Shown piece by piece: positions 37,236-42,807 of a DNA stretch of 42,807 nt (position 1 is the first letter of the stretch; each line of letters opens with the position of its first letter). The position numbers and the translations under genes are program-made. Location: assembly GCA_016711295.1 (NCBI GenBank), contig JADJTE010000020.1:1-42807 (forward strand), written 5' to 3'. The notes beneath the pieces were generated by a model. The model had not been told where the DNA came from. It made no database searches and saw nothing but the letters and a program-made list of their open reading frames with translations. The stretch is from Sphingobacteriales bacterium. Its GTDB lineage: Bacteria; Bacteroidota; Bacteroidia; Chitinophagales; UBA2359.

Positions 37236-38490
37236 ATGCCCAACATGCTCAAATCGTGGAAAGATTTTGCGTCCGTTGAAGACTGGATTGCCAATACACA
37301 AGTAAGCAATAGTGCGGTAGCGGATATTTTCGCGCCCTTGATAAGCACACAAGCAGCAAATACAGGAGCCGCTATTAAAGAATCCACCGCCTATCCCTAT
37401 GAAAAATCAACCGCCCCCGCTTCTGCAAAATTGCTGGTTTACGACAAACCCTGCTATGAAACTTTTAATATTACAGATATATCACAAGTAAGAAAATTAG
37501 TTTTGGAGGCAAAGGCGGAGTCCTATGCTTCGCCTAATGGTGTATTTAAACAATTAGCTCAAAAAATGAAAGCTCGCACAAATATATTAAGAGAAATAGA
37601 AAAATTGGGCTGGGCAAAGGGCGCACAGCAATCCACTTTAAACAGTTTAATGACTCGATGGGACAGTACGCTTTCGATGCTGACTACGCTACCTCAGCAT
37701 CCATCAACTATTCCGCTCATAGATTTTAGCACTTATGAGCAACTGAAAGCAGACGAACAAGGCGAATTGTCTTCTTTTGAAGCAGATAAATATAGAACTA
37801 TGAAAGCGGTTATTTTGGAGTTTTATGCTGCTTACGAAGCATTGTTCGATTTCACCAAAAAATACAAGGAAGAAGAGCAAGAAATATTGCGTTTTGACGA
37901 ATTTTATACCAGCAGTGAGGCAACAAATTTGTTGAATAAAATATCGTATATATTTTTCACCCCTGCCGAAATCAAATCGCTCAATATGCAAGAAACAGGC
38001 GATTTTACCAATAGGACGGTAGCAGGCTTGGAGGGCAAAACCAAAGGTTTTCACGTAGATGAACCCAAAAATGATACTTATATCGGATTGGGGCAGCATG
38101 GGGAAGGCTCGAAAAAAGATGCATTGACTTGGTCGAAAGAGAAAAACGCTGAAATTGCAAACAATCCTGACCCGCGCACGGTACTAAAAATGCCATTTTA
38201 CTTACCATTGCCTATTTGGGTTGGTATGTCGAGAACAAGGTTTGCAAAGAGTTGAGCGGCATTCCGATAGACTGTTTAGAGTTAAAAAGATGCTTTTTGC
38301 AGGCTACAACGCGGGCGTAGAACATATTATACGAGCCATAAAGAACCTATACAATAACGAAGACCGAAACATTACTTGGCTTAAAGTAGCCGCCGTAATT
38401 GCCGCATCGGGCAAATTATCTGCCGATAAACTCAAAGAAATGAAAACATACGCCGAAGATATTCCCAAAAGATTAACAAAATTATCATGA
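37236..38490 (+). CDS. Protein with lytic-transglycosylase-like C-terminus (two frameshifts)
   Basis: The first ~320 residues are helical and unrecognised (SWKDFASVEDWIANTQVSNS..., a coiled EFYAAYEALFDFTKKYKEEEQEI segment). No signal peptide is visible. A missing base near 38223 and another near 38300 hide the C-terminus. Restored, it reads WYVENKVCKELSGIP, then FLAGYNAGVEHIIRAIKNL, ITWLKVAAVIAASGKL and MKTYAEDIPKRLTKL. AGYNAG followed by a late Tyr helix is the pattern of SLT/GEWL-type lytic transglycosylases, which cut peptidoglycan glycan strands. The catalytic Glu cannot be assigned with confidence. The corrected length is 418 residues. Its stop overlaps the next ATG by four bases (ATGA), so the two genes are translationally coupled. 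Confidence 0.5.
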
Positions 38491-39209
38491 AAATAAACAT
38501 TCTTTTGCTGACGATGATAGCCCTACTTGCTTTCCATTGCAAGCGAAGCAATACCATTGTTATACAAAACAAGGAAAAAGCAAACAGGACGTTTTTTTAT
38601 AAAGTAACAAATCGCCCTTTGTCGCGCTATTTCAAAAATTCGGCAGATACTGCGTTGCTGGGTAGAATAGTATACACGGGATACCTATCAAAGACAAAAT
38701 TTGAAAATGATACGCTTGAAAATTTCTTAATCAAATTAGGGCTTTGCAATAATGATATGTCCGAACAAGTTTATGTCCCATGCCTACCTGCCTTTGAAAC
38801 TATCATTAAGATAAATGATAATTATCAAAATTACGACACCATCATAGGCACTACAAATCATTTGCCAGAATATTACGGTTATCCATACGAAGATGACGAT
38901 TACATATTTACAGAAATTTTTACAAAAAACACAAATACGGGTATTTACAGCAATGCACAAACTTTATTAGCTGCCATTATAGGTTATTATGTGGATAATT
39001 TTTACAACAAAAGTATTGTTTTACACGGAATATTTCGTTTTAGAGAAAAAAACAATCCAAAAGAACACTTTGAGAATGCCTTAGTCCTATACAAGTGGCA
39101 GAATGGCAAGTATGTACCTGATAGCCTGCTAACCATAGACGGCGAATTGATTCCAAAAAAAGATTACCCGCAAGCGTATGAAAAGTATATGGGTGATTCT
39201 GATTATTAA
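38487..39209 (+). CDS. Lipoprotein coupled to the lytic-enzyme-like gene
   Basis: The product is 240 residues. The N-terminus MKINILLLTMIALLAFHC ends in a lipobox, so Cys18 would be lipidated. The mature part is mixed alpha/beta, rich in Asn, Tyr and acidic residues (EYYGYPYEDDDYIFTEIF). No known family was recognised. The start codon overlaps the preceding stop (ATGA). A periplasmic lipoprotein directly coupled to a possible peptidoglycan-cutting protein is the layout expected of an immunity or inhibitor protein; this is inferred from position only. Array B starts ~30 nt after its stop, and no hairpin directly follows it. Confidence 0.65.
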   Translation: MKINILLLTMIALLAFHCKRSNTIVIQNKEKANRTFFYKVTNRPLSRYFKNSADTALLGRIVYTGYLSKTKFENDTLENFLIKLGLCNNDMSEQVYVPCLPAFETIIKINDNYQNYDTIIGTTNHLPEYYGYPYEDDDYIFTEIFTKNTNTGIYSNAQTLLAAIIGYYVDNFYNKSIVLHGIFRFREKNNPKEHFENALVLYKWQNGKYVPDSLLTIDGELIPKKDYPQAYEKYMGDSDY

Positions 39210-39877
39210 GTAGGTTTGTAATTGGCTCATTCAAGAGAAGTTGAGGTTTTCAAGTGAAGCGGTTTAGTGCTTCGTAGCAAGTGAAATTGCTGCGCATCAA
39301 GTTAAGCGCAAGATAGCAAAGGGACGGTTTAGTGCTTCGTAGCGAGTGAAATTGCTGCGCACCAAGTTAAGCGCGAAATAGCAAAGGGACGGTTTAGTGC
39401 TTCGTAGCGAGTGAATTTTTGGGCATCAAGTTAAGCGCGAAATAGCAGAGAGGCAAGTGAAACGGTTTAGTGCTTCGTAGCAAGTGAAATTTCTGCGCAT
39501 CAAGTTAAGCGCAAAATAGCAAAGGGACGGTTTATTCTTTCGTAGCAAGTAAACTTTGTGCATCAAGTTAAGCGCGGAATAGCAAGGGGACGGTTTAGTG
39601 CTTCGTAGCAAGTGAAATTGCTACGCACCAAGTTAAGCGCGAAATAGCAGAGGGACGGTTTAGTGATTCGTAGCGAGTGAACTTTTTCTCATCAAGTTAA
39701 GCGCGAAATAGCAAAGGGAAGTTGAGGTTTTCAAGTGAAACGGTTTGGCTCTTCGTAGCAAGTGAAATTGCTGCGCACCAAGTTAAGCGCGAAATAGCAG
39801 AGGAAAGTTGAAATTTTCAGGTGAAGCGGTTTGGCTCTTCGTAGCAAGTGAATTTTTGGGTATCAAGGCGAAAACCA

Positions 39878-39885
39878 CCGCCAAC
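39878..39885 (+). repeat. Half-site: left hairpin arm only
   Basis: CCGCCAAC followed by AATACGCATTAGTGCTTCG, the same truncated junction as at 33894. Confidence 0.6.
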
Positions 39886-40088
39886 AATACGCATTAGTGC
39901 TTCGTAGCAAGTGAAACTGCTGCGCACCAAGTTAAGCACGAAATAGCAAAGGGACGGTTTAGCCCTCCGTAGCAAGTAAACTTTGTGCATCAAGTTAAGC
40001 GCAAGATAGCAAAGGGATTTGAAGTTTGCAAGTGAAACGGTTTAGTGCTTCGTAGCAAGTGAATTTTTGGGTATCAAGGCGAAAACCG

Positions 40089-40096
40089 CCGCCAAC
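40089..40096 (+). repeat. Half-site: left hairpin arm only
   Basis: CCGCCAAC followed by AATACGCATTAGTGCTTCG, the third copy of the truncated junction. The preceding AAACCGCCGCC matches the copy at 33894 rather than the one at 39878. Confidence 0.6.
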
Positions 40097-40235
40097 AATA
40101 CGCATTAGTGCTTCGTAGCGAGCGAACTTTGCGTATCAAGTTAAGCGCGAAATAGCAGAGGAAAGTTGAAATTTTCAGGTGAAGCGGTTTGGCTCTTCGT
40201 AGCAAGTGAATTTTTGGGCATCAAGGCGAAAACCA

Positions 40236-40341
40236 CCGCCAACAATACACAGCCGTCCATAACCCGCATCGGTGGCGCGGGGCGAAATTCGGGCGAAGCT
40301 CCCGCGCGAAGGGCATACGGCGGCTGTGCGGACGTTGGCGG
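40236..40341 (+). repeat. attC-like hairpin 5
   Basis: CCGCCAAC (40236-40243) pairs with GTTGGCGG (40334-40341), with inner CACAGCCG/CGGCTGTG. The loop variant GGTGGCGCGGGGCGAAATTC is shared with hairpin 3. The 3' flank CGATTATGCGAACTTTTC is kept. Confidence 0.6.
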
Positions 40342-40705
40342 CGATTATGCGAACTTTTCCCAATCAGACGCACAAAGCGGCGAAGCTCTCCGTAGCAAGT
40401 GAAATTGCTGCGCATCAAGTTAAGCGCGGGATAGCAAAGGGACGGTTTAGTGCTTCGTAGCGAGACGAAGGGACGGTTTAGTGCTTCGTAGCAAGTGAGT
40501 TTTTGGGCATCAAGTTGAACGAGTGAAGCACCATTTGCAAGAGAAGTTTAGATCTTCGAGCAAAACAGCGGTTTAACCCTCCGTAGCAAGTGAAATTTCT
40601 GCGCGTCAAGTTAAGCGCGAAATAGCAGAGGAAAGTTGAAATTTTCAGGTGAAGCGGTTTGGCTCTTCGTAGCAAGTGAATTTTTGGGCATCAAGGCGAA
40701 AACCA

Positions 40706-40810
40706 CCGCCAACAATACACAGCCGTCCATAACCCGCATCGAGGGGCGTGTGTAAGATTCGGGCGAATCTCCCGCGCGAGGGCATACGGCGGCTGTGCGG
40801 ACGTTGGCGG
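40706..40810 (+). repeat. attC-like hairpin 6, right end of array B
   Basis: CCGCCAAC (40706-40713) pairs with GTTGGCGG (40803-40810), with inner CACAGCCG/CGGCTGTG. The loop type is that of hairpins 2 and 4. The repeat sequence ends shortly after, near 40845, and unique sequence leads to the lipoprotein gene at 40980. Confidence 0.6.
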
Positions 40811-40979
40811 CGATTATGCGAACTTTCCCAATCAGACGCGCGTAAAATAGGGGAAGGAAACGCAAGAAAGACCGCCGGCGGGGATTTCATCAGGAGCGAA
40901 CCGCCTTTGAATATACGAACTTGGCACAGGTAGCCGAAAATGGACTTGAGAGTAGGCAAAATTTAATTATTTTTCAGGT

Positions 40980-41479
40980 ATGAAAAAAATTATTTTTATG
41001 GGCGTGCTTTTAGCCGTACTAATCCCCATTAAAATTGTGCTGACAGCTTGCGGAGGTGGCGACCCGCCGACGCTTGAGACAGGAAGATTTACTGCCTCAC
41101 CATGGGACTATAATTGCGCTTTTTAATGCACCTTTGGTATTAACTAGAATGCATAATGTTGGATTGATAAAGGTTTCTATTGCCCTTAATCAGTACTGCG
41201 AGTGCCCCTTGGTTCGCCACTATGGATTATACCTCGCCTCTAATTGATTGCGGGGCAAGTCCAGACTGTTGTGCTATTATTCAAGTACCGAGTTCGGGCG
41301 ACTATACGGCACAAGTGCGCTATATTGAGTATAATACCCCTACTTGCAATACGGGCACAAATAGCTGCTATCGGTGGTGGTATAATCAGACCATATATTC
41401 TGGTCAAATCCCATCATGCAGTTTGCCAATCTCTATTTCCCAAATTCCGCCCGAAGGGGCTATTGGACCTTGTAATTAA
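40980..41479 (+). CDS. Small Cys-rich lipoprotein (two frameshifts)
   Basis: The ATG at 40980 gives MKKIIFMGVLLAVLIPIKIVLTAC, a signal ending in a lipobox, then GGGDPPTLETGRFTASPWDYNCAF. An extra T in the run near 41103-41107 and an extra base near 41187-41190 hide the rest. Restored, it continues NAPLVLTRMHNVGLIKVSIAL, APWFATMDYTSPLIDCGASPDCC, and QVRYIEYNTPTCNTGTNSCYRWWYNQ. The corrected length is 165 residues with several Cys pairs, suggesting disulfides in the periplasm. No family was recognised. It follows array B by ~135 bp and lies 20 bp before another lipoprotein on the same strand. Confidence 0.6.
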
Positions 41480-41499
41480 CTTTTTAAATCTCAATTATC

Positions 41500-42258
41500 A
41501 TGAAAAAGATATTAATTTTATTATCGTTTACCCTGTTATGGGTCGCTTGTCAAAAAGACAACGAATTGAGTAATGAGCCAAGCAGTTTAAAAACCTCTTA
41601 CGAACTGTCAGAAGTCATTAACTTAAATGCTGAAACAAAACGTTTGGCTGATGTATTGCAAAATAATAAGTTTACAGTAGGGGCAATAGCCAATGCTAAT
41701 TTTGGTAGTCTTCCTCTTGATATTGCCTATTACGTATCAGGCAAAACACCTGCAAATATTTCCATTAACTTGCAAAACAAAACTTATACGCCTACTGCCG
41801 AAGGTCAATATATGCAAGAGTATTCTCCCGAATTAAATACCATCTGGGGAAGTCAGCAAACTTTTCAGATTAGTGACGGTAGCAATACCCAAAGTTACTC
41901 TTTGTATGTGCCCAAAACCATAACCATGAATAAGTTGTTGCATGACCAATCCTTAAATATTAGTCGGGCGGGTAACAACCTAACTTGGCAGGCAGACCCT
42001 AACAATGCCTCTAAATTGGTTATGTTGCAATGTCGCGTATATAACCAAATAGAAAATGAGGGAGATATAATTGAAGATAAAATCTTATTTTTGCCCGACA
42101 ATGGCAGTTATAATATAGACCACCTACTGACCAACCCTAATGCCAAGAGCATTTTTTTGATGATTACGCGCGGCACGGCAGTTGATTTTGTGAGCCAAGA
42201 GGGTAAAATAAATTTCAGATTTCAAGCTAATGATGCACATTACTACAACCTTCCTTAG
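41500..42258 (+). CDS. Lipoprotein of unknown function
   Basis: The product is 252 residues. The N-terminus MKKILILLSFTLLWVAC ends in a clear lipobox, followed by QKDNELSNEPSS. The mature chain alternates beta-type segments (LPLDIAYYVSGKTPANISINL, YTPTAEGQYMQEYSPELNTIW, QTFQISDGSNTQSYSLYVPKTITM) and ends KINFRFQANDAHYYNLP. No catalytic motif or known domain was recognised. It is intact, starts 20 nt after the previous gene and is followed by a terminator-like hairpin, so the two lipoprotein genes probably share a transcript. Confidence 0.7.
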   Translation: MKKILILLSFTLLWVACQKDNELSNEPSSLKTSYELSEVINLNAETKRLADVLQNNKFTVGAIANANFGSLPLDIAYYVSGKTPANISINLQNKTYTPTAEGQYMQEYSPELNTIWGSQQTFQISDGSNTQSYSLYVPKTITMNKLLHDQSLNISRAGNNLTWQADPNNASKLVMLQCRVYNQIENEGDIIEDKILFLPDNGSYNIDHLLTNPNAKSIFLMITRGTAVDFVSQEGKINFRFQANDAHYYNLP

Positions 42259-42287
42259 CGAGTTGTTCTGTGTATTAGATTATTAGG

Positions 42288-42327
42288 TAGTAGGTCGGGG
42301 CAGGTAAAGCCACACTCCGACCTACTA
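42288..42327 (+). terminator. Terminator-like hairpin
   Basis: TAGTAGGTCGG (42288-42298) pairs perfectly with CCGACCTACTA (42317-42327), 30 nt after the lipoprotein stop. No clear U-tract follows. Confidence 0.55.
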
Positions 42328-42346
42328 TTATAATCCCATTTTTCAT

Positions 42347-42807
42347 ATGATAAGCACACACCAAGCATTGTCTCTATCGGGTTTTGCTCTAAGCAGTGTT
42401 TTTTTATATCGTTTTTCAAGTTTTGAAAATAAACAACAAGGCATTACATATATTTTTTCGCTGCTACTAATAGGTAATGTTAGTTCCTTGTTCTTTGGTT
42501 TGTTGAGCAATTGGTTTTATCATAATTGGTGGCAATTAGGCGAGCGTTTTTGGGGTTCTCTTTTGGTAGGTACTTTTCTATTACCATTTTTGCTAAAAAA
42601 TAAGCCAAATTTTGAACAAAACTATACTGCAACTTTGCTATCCGTGTCAATTGGTATGCTATTTATTAAACTTGGTTGCGCTATTAGCCACCCTGCCTGC
42701 TACGGTAAAGCGAGTACGATGCCTTGGGCAATGCTTATAAATGGGCAATATGTTCACCCAATTCCTATATATGACTTCTTATTTCAAGGCGTTTTATTGC
42801 TCGCATT
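42347..42807 (+). CDS. Lgt-like membrane protein, partial (runs off the window)
   Basis: An open frame from the ATG at 42347 to the window edge (153 codons). Several hydrophobic helices (TYIFSLLLIGNVSSLFFGLL, FWGSLLVGTFLLPFLL, LLSVSIGMLFIKLGCAI) are followed by GCAISHPACYGKASTMPWAM and HPIPIYDFLFQG. In prolipoprotein diacylglyceryl transferase (Lgt) the corresponding stretch is GC...CYG...PW followed by HP..LYE. This looks like a divergent Lgt family member, common in Bacteroidota as extra copies. Lgt transfers diacylglycerol to the lipobox Cys. Its position after two lipoproteins is suggestive, but it may simply be an independent gene behind the hairpin. The C-terminal part is missing. Confidence 0.6.
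   Translation, partial: MISTHQALSLSGFALSSVFLYRFSSFENKQQGITYIFSLLLIGNVSSLFFGLLSNWFYHNWWQLGERFWGSLLVGTFLLPFLLKNKPNFEQNYTATLLSVSIGMLFIKLGCAISHPACYGKASTMPWAMLINGQYVHPIPIYDFLFQGVLLLA

Larger units (their letters stand above)
39236..40705 (+). repeat. Tandem array B of the ~64-bp unit
   Basis: About 19 copies of the same unit as array A, in the same orientation (CTTCGTAGC at 39270, 39338, 39407 and so on). The same GTTGAAATTTTCAGGTGAAGC insert variants and two half-site junctions (39878, 40089) occur. It is interrupted by the hairpin at 40236 and ends at the hairpin at 40706. With array A it brackets the 35.2-39.2 kb module as long direct repeats. No credible gene lies inside. Confidence 0.85.

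Noticed and set aside
33101..40705. The two repeat arrays as CRISPR
   Set aside because: There are no unique spacers of constant length between short identical repeats. The whole unit repeats, spacing varies from about 61 to 87 bp, and no cas gene is present.
33010..40865. Many 60-105-codon frames, mostly on the minus strand, within the arrays
   Set aside because: They are translations of the same 64-bp unit and hairpins (recurring FALNLMRRNFTCY and RIIAANV strings), with no ribosome sites and no protein-like composition.

Overview
The window reads as a chromosomal segment of a Bacteroidota bacterium, perhaps from the Saprospiria/Chitinophagia side; that finer placement is a guess. The grounds are Bacteroidota-type -7 boxes (TAnnTTTG) in front of many genes, a ~1125-residue SecA with a C-terminal SEC-C zinc motif, a fused RibBA, many Sec-exported proteins and lipoproteins, and a large metzincin/PKD secreted protein. 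Base composition is moderate, with AT-rich spacers and one AT-rich gene pair at 31.7-32.9 kb.

Layout. 0-1 kb: two secreted proteins on the minus strand. 1.2-4.7 kb (minus): dnaG and a thiolase. 5.1-7.6 kb (plus): an apparent operon ribBA-mnmD-idi, then a DUF1036-like secreted protein. 8.5-10.9 kb (minus): recJ and a NUDIX hydrolase. 11.4-16.2 kb (plus): secA, tRNA-Thr(CGT) and an SRPBCC/GyrI-like membrane-anchored protein. 16.5-18.9 kb (minus): xerD, an M48 metalloprotease and aroQ. 19-21.7 kb (plus): etfB, etfA and a bifunctional-nuclease family protein. 21.8-23.2 kb (minus): a TlpA-like thioredoxin protein. 23.5-29.5 kb (plus): a 1.5-kaa metalloprotease/PKD/dockerin-like protein and a DUF4856-like lipoprotein.

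From 30 kb the window becomes accessory. A 557-residue tyrosine recombinase with three N-terminal repeats is followed 18 nt after its stop by a GTTGGC core. Then come an AT-rich two-gene unit (VIT1/CCC1-type transporter and DUF2231-like protein) and a long imperfect hairpin whose ends are GCCAAC/GTTGGC. The architecture of this hairpin resembles an integron attC site. Five more hairpins with the same ends lie within two arrays of a ~64-bp degenerate tandem unit (33.1-35.1 and 39.2-40.8 kb). The arrays bracket a 4-kb module: an unrecognised 628-residue protein, a lytic-transglycosylase-like protein and an overlapping lipoprotein. After the second array come two lipoproteins and the start of an Lgt-like membrane protein. 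I regard this integrase/hairpin/repeat region as the most interesting part of the window: an integron-like cassette platform that does not match the classical IntI/attC consensus.

Three copies of a ~113-125-bp element with perfect 12-bp terminal inverted repeats occur in the housekeeping half. Two of them are flanked by perfect 8-bp direct repeats, which marks a MITE-like mobile element.

Caution on sequence quality: about 29 single-base indels are inferred in 13 genes, including dnaG, secA, ribBA and idi, many in homopolymers. These are most likely sequencing or assembly errors rather than real pseudogenes. Broken genes are therefore annotated over their whole reconstructed span, with the shift points given.
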